Of a stretch of DNA of 35,331 nt, positions 18,130 through 28,535 are shown one piece after another (position 1 is the stretch's first letter; the number at the start of each line of letters is the position of its first letter). Below the pieces are notes generated by a model. That model saw only the letters and a program-made list of their open reading frames with translations. It ran no database searches and was not told where the DNA came from. Source of the DNA: Geobacillus icigianus. GTDB lineage: Bacteria > Bacillota > Bacilli > Bacillales > Anoxybacillaceae. A program made the translations under genes and the position numbers. The stretch lies in contig NZ_JPYA01000044.1 in NCBI RefSeq assembly GCF_000750005.1, forward strand, positions 1-35,331, given 5' to 3'.

Positions 18130-18278
18130 CTGTCCCCCTTTTTTTGACTCCGTTTGACACATTTCTTGGGAAATGACAAAAACGGCGTCCGTTCGTCAAC
18201 AGGCTGTCGAGATTTTTGTAAAGGATTCTTGCCCCCACATATGGAAATAGAGAACAAAGGACATGGGGGTGATGGTCA
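18130..18278 (+). other. yusE-yusD spacer
   Basis: Holds TTGACA at 18154-18159, overlapping a small palindrome CATTTCTTGGGAAATG (18160-18175), but no good -10 at standard spacing. Promoter for yusD uncertain. Confidence 0.3.
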
Positions 18279-18626
18279 ATGGAAGTGCGTGAGTTTGTGG
18301 AACGGTTCATCGAGCGGATGCAAATGTTGCGTCATTTGTTGCCGATTTTGCCGGACGAGCAGTTATGCGTTCGGTTTGAAAGCGACGGGGAGGCCGCTTC
18401 CGTCTTGCTTGGCAAAGAGCCGGCCATCGTTGAGTGCGAGAACGATGAACGAAACACGTTGACGGTGCGCGGTTCGAAGGAAGCGCTCGCCTCCTTGCTG
18501 AGCGGTGAGCTGAAGCTGCAGCAGCTCGTCCGGCTGCAAGAAGTGCACGTATCGGGAAGCTTCCGCCATTTATTGCTGCTGGAGTCGCTCCTCCATTTGG
18601 CCAAGCCGTATCGGCATGTTGGATAA
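18279..18626 (+). CDS. yusD: SCP2 sterol-carrier-like protein YusD
   Basis: A 115-residue protein resembling the SCP2/lipid-carrier fold: a helical start (EVREFVERFIERMQMLRHLL), beta strands carrying LCVRFESDGEAASVLLG and AIVECENDERNTLTVRGS, and a long C-terminal helix. The family can bind lipids or acyl chains, but no ligand is known for YusD. ATG follows ATGGGGGTGATGG. It lies directly upstream of the methionine importer operon, yet the SAM riboswitch and its own promoter separate the two. Confidence 0.8.
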   Translation: MEVREFVERFIERMQMLRHLLPILPDEQLCVRFESDGEAASVLLGKEPAIVECENDERNTLTVRGSKEALASLLSGELKLQQLVRLQEVHVSGSFRHLLLLESLLHLAKPYRHVG

Positions 18627-18634
18627 AAAATAGG

Positions 18635-18664
18635 TTGACACGATTCGACATCCAATGATACAAT
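18635..18664 (+). promoter_or_regulatory. Promoter of the metNPQ operon
   Basis: Consensus TTGACA (18635-18640) and TACAAT (18659-18664) with an 18-base spacer, starting about 30 bases before the riboswitch. Sigma-A type. Confidence 0.8.
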
Positions 18665-18700
18665 CACATTCGTAACCAAATTGAATACATTTGCGTTGTG

Positions 18701-18865
18701 CTCTTATCAAGAGAGGTGGAGGGATGTGCCCAATGAAGCCCGGCAACCGTCAGCGCTTGCGCTGAAATGGTGCCAATTCACACAAAGCAGCCTGCTTTGA
18801 GAGATAAGAGACGGAATGGTAGACAATACCTTTCTGTTCTCCGCGGGCAGAAAGGTTTTCTTTTT
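18701..18865 (+). promoter_or_regulatory. SAM-I (S-box) riboswitch with terminator
   Basis: The aptamer spans 18701-18810. P1 is CTCTTATC (18701-18708) pairing with GATAAGAG (18803-18810). The conserved core is plain: AAGAGAGGTGGAGGGA, then GAAGCCCGGCAACC, then GGTGCCAATTC. The expression platform ends in a terminator: ACCTTTCTG (18828-18836) with CAGAAAGGT (18848-18856), followed by TTTTC and TTTTT. Binding of S-adenosylmethionine stabilises P1 and favours the terminator, so import is shut when SAM is plentiful. Confidence 0.96.
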
Positions 18866-18986
18866 GCGCTTGCTTGGGCGCTGGGCGTGAACAGCCCGCT
18901 TCGGCTGCTTGCGCGGGCGCGCTCGGCGGCGGGGCTTGCGCCTGCTGGCGAACGGGAAGCGCACGGCAAGAAAGGAAGGTGAAACG

Positions 18987-20015
18987 ATGATCACCCTTGA
19001 ACAGGTGACGAAAGTATACCAAGCGGCCAACGGTGCGGTGACAGCCGTTGACAACGTGTCGCTTGAGATTCGCGAAGGAGAAATTTTTGGAATTATCGGC
19101 TACAGCGGGGCCGGAAAAAGTTCGCTCATTCGGCTGTTAAACGGATTGGAAAAACCGACGAGCGGTCGGGTGATCGTCGCCGGCCGCGACATGGCGCGCG
19201 TGAAAGGTCGGGAGCTTCGAAACGCCCGTCAGGAAATCGGCATGATTTTCCAGCATTTCAACTTGCTTTGGTCGCGCACCGTCAGGGAAAATATCGCTTT
19301 TCCGCTCGAGATCGCCGGTGTTCCGAGAGAGGAACGGCAAAAGCGCGTCGATGAGCTCATCCAGCTTGTCGGTCTCACCGGGCGGGAAGAGGCGTATCCG
19401 TCGCAGCTGAGCGGCGGGCAAAAGCAGCGGGTCGGCATCGCGCGGGCGCTCGCCAACAATCCGAAAGTCCTGCTTTGCGATGAGGCGACGTCCGCCCTCG
19501 ATCCGCAGACGACGGACGCGATTTTGGATTTGCTCGTTGACATCAACAAGCGGCTCGGGCTGACGATCGTGCTCATCACCCATGAAATGCACGTCATTCG
19601 CAAAATTTGCGACCGCGTCGCGGTGATGGAAAGCGGCAAAATCGTCGAACAAGGCGACGTGCTGCACGTGTTCCGGAACCCGCAGCAGCCGATTACGAAA
19701 CGGTTCGTCAAGCAGCTGGTCGAGCCGGAGGAAACCGAAGAAGCTGTCTCGCATCTGTTCGGCCACTACCCGAACGGGGTGATCGCGCAGTTGACGTTTG
19801 TCGGCGCCGCCGCTGGACAGCCGCTCATTACGCAAGTCGTCCGCCAATTTGCCGTTGATGTCAACATTTTACAAGGAAAAATTTCACAAACCCATCAAGG
19901 CGCCTACGGCGTGCTGTTTGTGCACATCGACGGGGCGGCGGATGAAATCGGTCGGGCGCTCGACTATATTCAAGACCAACAAGTGGCGGTGGAGGTGATT
20001 CACGATGCTCGCTAA
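18987..20015 (+). CDS. metN: Methionine ABC transporter ATP-binding protein MetN
   Basis: ATPase of the MetNPQ importer for methionine (and, in the family, D-methionine or sulfoxides). The 342-residue protein has Walker A GYSGAGKSS (residues ~37-45), the signature LSGGQKQRVGIARAL, Walker B VLLCDEATSALD and the switch His in LITHEMH. The last ~90 residues form the NIL/ACT-like domain that senses intracellular methionine. ATG at 18987 lies after GGAAGGTGA; a longer frame running from 18909 crosses untranslated leader. Its end overlaps metP by 11 bases. Confidence 0.95.
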   Translation: MITLEQVTKVYQAANGAVTAVDNVSLEIREGEIFGIIGYSGAGKSSLIRLLNGLEKPTSGRVIVAGRDMARVKGRELRNARQEIGMIFQHFNLLWSRTVRENIAFPLEIAGVPREERQKRVDELIQLVGLTGREEAYPSQLSGGQKQRVGIARALANNPKVLLCDEATSALDPQTTDAILDLLVDINKRLGLTIVLITHEMHVIRKICDRVAVMESGKIVEQGDVLHVFRNPQQPITKRFVKQLVEPEETEEAVSHLFGHYPNGVIAQLTFVGAAAGQPLITQVVRQFAVDVNILQGKISQTHQGAYGVLFVHIDGAADEIGRALDYIQDQQVAVEVIHDAR

Positions 20016-20673
20016 CCTCCTGCCGAACGTGCAATGGGAAACGATGTGGGCGGCAACGGTCGAGACGCTGTACATGACCGGCATGGCGGTCGCCGCCACG
20101 TTCGTCCTCGGAGTGGTGCTTGGGCTGCTGTTATTTTTAACGGCAAAGGGAAACCTATGGGAGAACCGGCTGGCCAATACGGTCATCGCGGCGTTCGTCA
20201 ACATTTTCCGCTCCATTCCGTTCATTATTTTGATCATTTTGCTTATTCCGTTTACGAAATGGCTCGTCGGGACGATGCTCGGCGCCAACGCGGCGCTGCC
20301 GGCGCTCATCATCGGTGCGGCGCCGTTTTACGCCCGCATGGTTGAGATCGCCCTCCGCGAAATTGACAAAGGGGTCATTGAAGCGGCGCAGGCGATGGGC
20401 GCCTCGACGTGGACGATCATTTGGAAGGTGCTTTTGCCGGAATCGTTGCCAGCTCTTGTCTCGGGGATTACCGTCACCGCGGTGTCGCTTGTCGGCTATA
20501 CGGCGATGGCTGGCGTTGTCGGCGCCGGTGGACTTGGGAATTTGGCGTATTTGGAAGGATTTCAGCGCAGCCATAACGATGTGACGTTTGTCGCGACCGT
20601 GTTGGTGCTTGTGATTGTCTTTGTCATTCAGTGGATCGGTGACATTGTCACTTCCAAAATAGATAAACGATAA
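20005..20673 (+). CDS. metP: Methionine ABC transporter permease MetP
   Basis: A 222-residue permease with five or so membrane segments and the EAA loop EAAQAMGASTWTIIWKVLLPE at residues ~131-151, which docks on MetN. The N-terminal segment ETMWAATVETLYMTG and the C-terminal AGVVGAGGLGNLA are typical of MetI/MetP. ATG at 20005 follows GGAGGTGA and overlaps metN; metQ follows after 16 bases. Same riboswitch control as metN. Confidence 0.95.
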   Translation: MLANLLPNVQWETMWAATVETLYMTGMAVAATFVLGVVLGLLLFLTAKGNLWENRLANTVIAAFVNIFRSIPFIILIILLIPFTKWLVGTMLGANAALPALIIGAAPFYARMVEIALREIDKGVIEAAQAMGASTWTIIWKVLLPESLPALVSGITVTAVSLVGYTAMAGVVGAGGLGNLAYLEGFQRSHNDVTFVATVLVLVIVFVIQWIGDIVTSKIDKR

Positions 20674-20689
20674 AAGGAGGAAAAAATCG

Positions 20690-21538
20690 ATGAAAAAATG
20701 GCTTGGCGTGCTGTTCGCTTCCGTCTTGGTGTTCGCCTTGGCGGCTTGCGGCGGCAACAACAACGCCGCCGATGAGGGTGGCAACGGCAAATTGGTAAAA
20801 CTGAAAGTCGGCGCCTCGAACGTGCCGCATGCGGAAATTTTGGAAAAAGCGAAACCGATTTTGAAGAAAAAAGGCATTGACTTGGAGATCATTACGTTCC
20901 AAGACTATATTTTGCCGAACAAAGCGTTGGCCGACAAAGAAATTGATGCCAACTACTTCCAACACATTCCTTATTTAGAGTCGCAAATGAAAGAGCATGG
21001 CTACCAATTCGTTAACGCCGGTGGCATTCATATTGAGCCGATCGGCTTGTACTCGAAAAAATACAAAAGCATCGAAGAGCTGCCGGACGGCGCAACGATC
21101 ATCATGAGCAACTCGGTCGCCGACCACGGCCGTATTTTGTCGATGCTGCAAGAAAAAGGGCTCATTAAACTGAAACCGGGCGTCGATAAAACGAAAGCGA
21201 CGGTGAACGACATCGTCGAAAATCCGAAGCATTTGAAGTTTAAGGCCGATGTCGACGCTGGGCTGCTGCCGCAAATTTACAAAAACGGCGAAGGCGATGC
21301 GGTGCTGATCAATGCCAACTATGCGCTGGACGCCGGCTTGGATCCGGCGAAAGACCCGATCGCTGTGGAGTCGCCGAAAAACAATCCGTATGTGAACATT
21401 GTCGCCGTGCGCAAAGGCGATGAAAACCGGAAGGAAATCAAAACATTGGTCGAAGTGCTGCAATCGAAAGAAATTCAAGATTTCATCAAAGAAAAATACC
21501 ACGGTGCCGTCATTCCAGCGGCGGAAAACAATCAATAA
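20690..21538 (+). CDS. metQ: Methionine-binding lipoprotein MetQ
   Basis: A 282-residue substrate-binding lipoprotein anchored outside the membrane. The signal ends ALAAC with lipidated Cys20. The NlpA/MetQ domain is evident from VGASNVPHAEILEKAKP, ITFQDYILPNKALADKEIDANYFQH-type segments and ANYALDAGLDP. ATG follows AAAGGAGG by 9 bases. It closes the operon, and an intrinsic terminator begins at its stop codon. No unusual feature. Confidence 0.95.
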   Translation: MKKWLGVLFASVLVFALAACGGNNNAADEGGNGKLVKLKVGASNVPHAEILEKAKPILKKKGIDLEIITFQDYILPNKALADKEIDANYFQHIPYLESQMKEHGYQFVNAGGIHIEPIGLYSKKYKSIEELPDGATIIMSNSVADHGRILSMLQEKGLIKLKPGVDKTKATVNDIVENPKHLKFKADVDAGLLPQIYKNGEGDAVLINANYALDAGLDPAKDPIAVESPKNNPYVNIVAVRKGDENRKEIKTLVEVLQSKEIQDFIKEKYHGAVIPAAENNQ

Positions 21539-21564
21539 CGGGAGCGGTTCGCTCCCGTTATTTT
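21536..21564 (+). terminator. Rho-independent terminator of metNPQ
   Basis: TAACGGGAGCG (21536-21546) pairs with CGCTCCCGTTA (21550-21560), loop of 3, then TTTTT. The stem includes the metQ stop codon. Confidence 0.92.
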
Positions 21565-21679
21565 TCGTCAGCGGTTCTAACATGGCAACGGGCGGAGAAA
21601 TGGTGAAGCCGTGCAGCGCGCGACAACGGCCGGTCAGCGGCTTGAGCCCTCCCGCTTGCGCCAAGGGCAGTGCTCATCG

Positions 21680-21823
21680 CCTAGAAGGCCGGTGAAAAAC
21701 CGCTGACACACCAATTGGAGGCGTATTTTCATTCAGAAAAGAAAGCTGATTCTGTGAGGTTTCTCTCATTGAGAAATGGATGGAGCTTAGCGGTATTTTT
21801 GCACGAAATCACCAGCCTCCTAG
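21680..21823 (+). repeat. Dispersed ~140-bp repeat, copy C
   Basis: 144 bases from CCTAGAAGGCCGGTGAAAAA to ATCACCAGCCTCCTAG. The interior (AAAGAAAGCTGATTCT, then GGTTTCTCTCATTGAGAAA) matches copy E at 28296 better than copies B and D, so two subfamilies exist. The immediate flanks TCATCGC (21674-21680) and GCGATGA (21827-21833) are also inverted to each other. The rest of the metQ-yurZ gap (21565-21972) shows no gene. Confidence 0.8.
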
Positions 21824-21972
21824 ATGGCGATGATTGAACCGGCTGCGGCCGGCACAAAAAACACCGGCCAACGCCGTGGCGGTCTCCTCCTTTTTCCGAT
21901 ATGATTCGCCGTTTAATTTGCCGTTCCTGCATGCATACTAACAGCAGAAACGGACAAAGGAGGAAAACGAAA

Positions 21973-22335
21973 ATGAACCACGTCACACCGTCATCGGTCG
22001 AATCGGCGCTTCGCCACTACAAAGAAGGGCTCGGGGCGTTCACCCAAAAACTCCCGAACGTAGCGGAGCGATTTAACGCCTTTACGGAAGCGTGCTTTGC
22101 CGAGGGGGCGCTGTCGAAAAAGGAAAAGCAGCTGATCGCGCTTGGCATCAGCTTGGCGACGCAAGATGAGTATTGCACGATTTACCACACGAAAGGATGC
22201 CTTGATGAAGGGGCGTCGGAACAAGAAGTTTTGGAAGCGTGCGCGGTGGCGGCGGCGTTTGGCGGCGGGGCGGCGATGAGCCAAGCGGTGACGCTCGTCC
22301 AAGAATGCCTCCGCGAGCTGCGCACCGCCCATTAA
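21973..22335 (+). CDS. yurZ: Carboxymuconolactone decarboxylase/AhpD-like protein YurZ
   Basis: A 120-residue all-helical protein of the CMD/AhpD superfamily. The core helix [20 protein letters not shown] keeps one Cys and the His (CxxxH) of the AhpD-type redox site, but an Asp stands where the other Cys of a CxxC pair would be, so disulfide chemistry of the AhpD kind is doubtful. A second Cys lies 8 residues later (KGC). ATG at 21973 follows AAAGGAGG. Placement between metQ and sufC is as in B. subtilis yurZ (from memory). Substrate unknown. Confidence 0.85.
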   Translation: MNHVTPSSVESALRHYKEGLGAFTQKLPNVAERFNAFTEACFAEGALSKKEKQLIALGISLATQDEYCTIYHTKGCLDEGASEQEVLEACAVAAAFGGGAAMSQAVTLVQECLRELRTAH

Positions 22336-22359
22336 GACTCCGGTGACGGGGTCTTTTTT
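22335..22359 (+). terminator. Rho-independent terminator of yurZ
   Basis: AGACTCCG (22335-22342) pairs with CGGGGTCT (22347-22354) with one U-G pair and a GTGA loop, followed by six T. Part of this terminator is duplicated at 22412. Confidence 0.85.
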
Positions 22360-22443
22360 AGTGAGAAGATCAGTTGGTATCTCCTGTAAACCGAGAAAAT
22401 CGGCAATTTGAACGGGTCTTTTTTAGTGAGAAGGTCGGTTGGT
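22346..22443 (+). repeat. Duplicated terminator tail (two ~32-base units)
   Basis: Units at 22346-22378 and 22412-22443 both read ACGGG(G)TCTTTTTTAGTG, then AGAAG(A/G)TC(A/G)GTTGGT, with a period of about 66 bases. Only the first unit keeps the 5' arm of the terminator. Confidence 0.7.
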
Positions 22444-22477
22444 GAACGAAGCGGGGGCCTCGCCGATTGGGTTCGCG

Positions 22478-22618
22478 CTTAGAAGGCTGGTGAAAAAACG
22501 CTGGTTCCTTTCATCAATGGGAGAATGAGCGAAAAGCAGGACCGATGTAACAAGATTTTTCTAATTGAGAAATAACATTCGTAAAGCGGTATCCACGATT
22601 CAATCACCAGCCTCTTAG
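22478..22618 (+). repeat. Dispersed ~140-bp repeat, copy D
   Basis: 141 bases from CTTAGAAGGCTGGTGAAAAA to ATCACCAGCCTCTTAG. Very close to copy B across its length, including GGGAGAATGAGCGAAAAGCA and TTTTTCTAATTGAGAAATA, so the two are recent or under constraint. Both of its ends use CTTAG in place of CCTAG, i.e. matching changes on either side. Confidence 0.85.
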
Positions 22619-22690
22619 AAGGCCGGTGAAAAAACGCTGTTTCCATTGCGCGTGGGGGGGACGAGTGAAAGCAAGATGGATGGGCAGTCG
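22614..22690 (+). repeat. Fragment of dispersed repeat following copy D
   Basis: Shares the CTTAG junction with copy D and continues AAGGCCGGTGAAAAAACGCT, GTTTCC and GACGAGTGAAAGCA, then loses similarity. It runs in the same direction as copy D, so this site is a tandem rather than an inverted pair. Confidence 0.5.
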
Positions 22691-22747
22691 GCCAACGGAA
22701 AAGAGGGCGGACGTTGAACCGCTCCGGGGCTAGCGGCGGGGAGATTT

Positions 22748-22789
22748 TGCCCGTTCTTTATGGCAAATGCTCGTACAAACGGGCATTTT
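22748..22789 (+). terminator. Terminator-like hairpin upstream of the suf promoter
   Basis: TGCCCGTT (22748-22755) pairs with AACGGGCA (22778-22785) around a 22-base loop, followed by TTTTC. No gene is seen just upstream of it. Confidence 0.4.
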
Positions 22790-22856
22790 CGTGTAAAATA
22801 TAAAAAGTGGTACCGATGTTTCGCCGGAGGAATCACGCGCCGAAGAGGCGGAACAG

Positions 22857-22885
22857 TTGCGAATACTTTTCATTTGTTATAAAAT
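22857..22885 (+). promoter_or_regulatory. Promoter of the suf operon
   Basis: TTGCGA (22857-22862) and TAAAAT (22880-22885) with 17 bases between; a TATAAA reading at 22878 is also possible. Start of transcription would be ~22892, about 80 bases before sufC. Two TGAGAAT direct repeats follow at 22891 and 22902; their role is unknown. Confidence 0.6.
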
Positions 22886-22973
22886 TGTAATGAGAATAAA
22901 TTGAGAATGAACGGCCGCTAGATGATCAAAACGGGCGGCGCTGACTTTCAAGCAGAAATTGGAGGTATGCTGC

Positions 22974-23753
22974 ATGGCAGTGTTGACGATTCGCAATCTT
23001 CACGTGTCAGTGGAAGGAAAAGAGATTTTAAAAGGGGTAGATTTGGAAGTCAAAGGCGGGGAGATCCATGCGATTATGGGGCCGAACGGAACGGGGAAAT
23101 CGACGTTAGCTTCCGCGATTATGGGTCATCCGAAATATGAGGTGACGGAGGGCACGGTGACCTTGGACGGCCAAGATGTTCTCGAGATGGAAGTCGACGA
23201 GCGGGCGCGCGCCGGCCTGTTTTTGGCGATGCAATACCCGAGCGAAATCAGCGGGGTGACGAACGCCGACTTTTTGCGGGCGGCGATCAATGCCCGTCTT
23301 GGCGAAGGCAATGAAATTTCGCTCATGAAATTCATCCGCAAGCTTGATGAAAAAATGGCCTTTCTTGACATGAATCCGGATATGGCGCACCGGTATTTGA
23401 ACGAAGGGTTTTCCGGCGGGGAGAAAAAGCGGAACGAAATTTTGCAATTGATGATGCTCGAGCCGAAAATCGCGATTTTGGACGAGATTGACTCCGGGCT
23501 GGATATTGACGCGCTGAAAATTGTCGCCAAAGGCGTCAACGAGATGCGCAGCAGCGATTTCGGCTGTTTGATCATCACCCACTATCAGCGGCTGCTGAAC
23601 TATATCACTCCGGATTATGTGCACGTCATGATGCAAGGGCGCATTGTCAAATCCGGCGGTCCGGAACTGGCGCAGCGGCTGGAGGCGGAAGGATACGACT
23701 GGATCAAAAAAGAACTTGGCATCGAAGACGAAACGGTCGGGCAAGAAGCGTAA
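22974..23753 (+). CDS. sufC: Fe-S assembly ATPase SufC
   Basis: A 259-residue ABC-type ATPase that drives conformational change in the SufBCD scaffold. Walker A GPNGTGKST at residues ~38-46, the signature FSGGEKKRNEI, Walker B IAILDEIDSGLD, and LIITHYQRLL with its switch His are all present; EIDSGLD is diagnostic for SufC. ATG at 22974 is preferred over TTG at 22959 since TTGGAGGT is then a ribosome site rather than coding. First gene of sufCDSUB; sufD starts 17 bases later. Confidence 0.95.
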   Translation: MAVLTIRNLHVSVEGKEILKGVDLEVKGGEIHAIMGPNGTGKSTLASAIMGHPKYEVTEGTVTLDGQDVLEMEVDERARAGLFLAMQYPSEISGVTNADFLRAAINARLGEGNEISLMKFIRKLDEKMAFLDMNPDMAHRYLNEGFSGGEKKRNEILQLMMLEPKIAILDEIDSGLDIDALKIVAKGVNEMRSSDFGCLIITHYQRLLNYITPDYVHVMMQGRIVKSGGPELAQRLEAEGYDWIKKELGIEDETVGQEA

Positions 23754-23770
23754 GCGTTAGGAGGAGGACT

Positions 23771-26737
<2,967 letters not shown>

Positions 26738-26743
26738 ACCACG

Positions 26744-28141
26744 ATGGCGAAAAAAGCACCGGAAATCGGGGAATACAAGTACGGTTTCGTTGACAAGGAC
26801 GTCTCCGTCTTCCGCGCCCAGCGCGGCCTGACGCGCGAAGTCGTCGAAGAAATTTCGCGGATGAAAAACGAGCCGCAATGGATGCTCGAATTCCGCCTAA
26901 AAGCGCTCGACATCTTCTACAGCAAGCCGATGCCGCAATGGGGCGGCGACCTGTCGAGCTTGGATTTTGACGAAATCACCTACTACGTCAAGCCGACGGA
27001 AAAATCGGGCCGCTCGTGGGATGAGGTGCCGGAAGAAATTAAAGCGACGTTTGATAAACTCGGCATTCCAGAGGCGGAGCAAAAATATTTGGCCGGCGTT
27101 TCCGCCCAATACGAATCGGAAGTCGTCTACCATAACATGAAAGAGGATTTGGAAAAACTCGGCGTCATCTTTAAAGACACCGACTCGGCGCTGAAAGAAA
27201 ACGAAGACTTGTTCCGTGAGTATTTCGCCAAAGTCGTGCCGCCGACCGATAACAAGTTTGCCGCCTTGAACTCGGCGGTTTGGTCGGGCGGTTCGTTCAT
27301 TTACGTTCCAAAAGGTGTCAAAGTCGAAACGCCGCTGCAAGCGTACTTCCGGATCAATTCGGAAAACATGGGGCAGTTTGAGCGGACGCTCATCATCGTC
27401 GATGAAGGGGCGCACGTCCATTACGTCGAAGGCTGCACCGCGCCGATTTACACGACGAACTCGCTCCATAGCGCAGTCGTGGAAATCATCGTCAAAAAAG
27501 GCGCGTACTGCCGCTACACGACGATCCAAAACTGGGCGAACAACGTCTTCAACTTGGTGACGAAGCGCGCCGTCTGCGAAGAAAACGCGACGATGGAATG
27601 GATTGACGGCAACATCGGCTCAAAGCTGACGATGAAATACCCGGCCGTCATCTTAAAAGGCGAAGGGGCGCGCGGCTTGACGCTGTCGATCGCCATCGCC
27701 GGCAAAGGACAGCACCAAGACGCCGGGGCGAAAATGATCCACTTGGCGCCGAATACGTCTTCGACGATCGTCTCGAAGTCGATTTCGAAACAAGGCGGAA
27801 AAGTCACGTACCGCGGCATGGTTCATTTCGGCCGCAAAGCGTCCGGTTCGCGCTCGAACATCGAATGCGACACGCTCATTCTTGACAACCAGTCGACATC
27901 GGATACGATTCCGTACAACGAAATTTTAAACGACAACATCTCGCTTGAACACGAAGCGAAAGTGTCGAAAGTGTCGGAAGAGCAGCTGTTCTACTTGATG
28001 AGCCGCGGCATTTCCGAACAGGAAGCGACGGAAATGATCGTCATGGGCTTCATCGAGCCGTTCACTCGCGAGCTGCCGATGGAATACGCCGTCGAGATGA
28101 ACCGCTTGATCAAGTTTGAAATGGAAGGAAGCATCGGATAA
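26744..28141 (+). CDS. sufB: Fe-S assembly scaffold SufB
   Basis: A 465-residue beta-helical scaffold, the core of SufBC2D. Typical stretches: [64 protein letters not shown], and near the C terminus [20 protein letters not shown] then [21 protein letters not shown]. Length is normal. ATG follows GGAAGGTGA. It is the last gene of the operon; a GC-rich hairpin follows about 100 bases later. Confidence 0.96.
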   Translation: MAKKAPEIGEYKYGFVDKDVSVFRAQRGLTREVVEEISRMKNEPQWMLEFRLKALDIFYSKPMPQWGGDLSSLDFDEITYYVKPTEKSGRSWDEVPEEIKATFDKLGIPEAEQKYLAGVSAQYESEVVYHNMKEDLEKLGVIFKDTDSALKENEDLFREYFAKVVPPTDNKFAALNSAVWSGGSFIYVPKGVKVETPLQAYFRINSENMGQFERTLIIVDEGAHVHYVEGCTAPIYTTNSLHSAVVEIIVKKGAYCRYTTIQNWANNVFNLVTKRAVCEENATMEWIDGNIGSKLTMKYPAVILKGEGARGLTLSIAIAGKGQHQDAGAKMIHLAPNTSSTIVSKSISKQGGKVTYRGMVHFGRKASGSRSNIECDTLILDNQSTSDTIPYNEILNDNISLEHEAKVSKVSEEQLFYLMSRGISEQEATEMIVMGFIEPFTRELPMEYAVEMNRLIKFEMEGSIG

Positions 28142-28239
28142 GCTGGATAAATCAAGGGGTTAGCGCGCCGTTGCGGGCCTCGCACCCACAATGATTGACA
28201 CAAACCGGAGCGGCTGGTTTCTTGCTCTTTCCGCTTATC

Positions 28240-28266
28240 TTCGGGGGCGCCCTTAGCGCCCCCGAA
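28240..28266 (+). terminator. GC-rich hairpin downstream of sufB
   Basis: TTCGGGGGCGC (28240-28250) pairs perfectly with GCGCCCCCGAA (28256-28266) across a 5-base loop. No T-run follows, so it could be a terminator of the pausing type or an RNA 3'-end protector. Confidence 0.55.
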
Positions 28267-28295
28267 TACGTTGTTTGCCGCGTCGTGGGGCACTT

Positions 28296-28438
28296 TCTAG
28301 AAGGTGGGTGATTTAGGGCAAAATACTGCCGATTCCATTCTTTCCTCAATTAGAGAAACCTTGTAGAATCAGCTTTCTTTCCTGAAATGAAAACGCTGCC
28401 GATTCGTGTGTGACAGCGGTTTTTCACCGGGCTTCGAG
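28296..28438 (-). repeat. Dispersed ~140-bp repeat, copy E (inverted)
   Basis: Read on the minus strand it begins CCTCGAAGCCCGGTGAAAAA, CCGCTGTCACACAC, and has AAAGAAAGCTGATTCTACAA then GGTTTCTCTAATTGAGG, ending ATCACCCACCTTCTAG. Closest to copy C. It fills much of the gap between sufB and the lipoprotein gene at 28536; no coding region is seen in that gap. Confidence 0.75.
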
Positions 28439-28535
28439 GAGGGATTCGCGTTTTTCGTGTTGCCGTTGCTTTGACAGGTAAAAATGGTACTGCGTCTGAT
28501 TTGCCGCGAATGGATACGATAAGGGTGGGGTATCG

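Noticed and set aside
18767..18982. Open frame through the SAM riboswitch and metN leader
   Set aside because: It overlaps the conserved riboswitch aptamer and terminator, which fully explain the sequence.
21680..22690. Possibility that the repeats form a CRISPR array
   Set aside because: Units are ~140 bp, spaced by kilobases or joined directly, and lack uniform spacers; no cas genes in the window.
22891..22908. Two TGAGAAT direct repeats in the suf leader as a Fur box
   Set aside because: They are direct, not inverted, and do not fit the 7-1-7 Fur pattern; only noted within the promoter entry.
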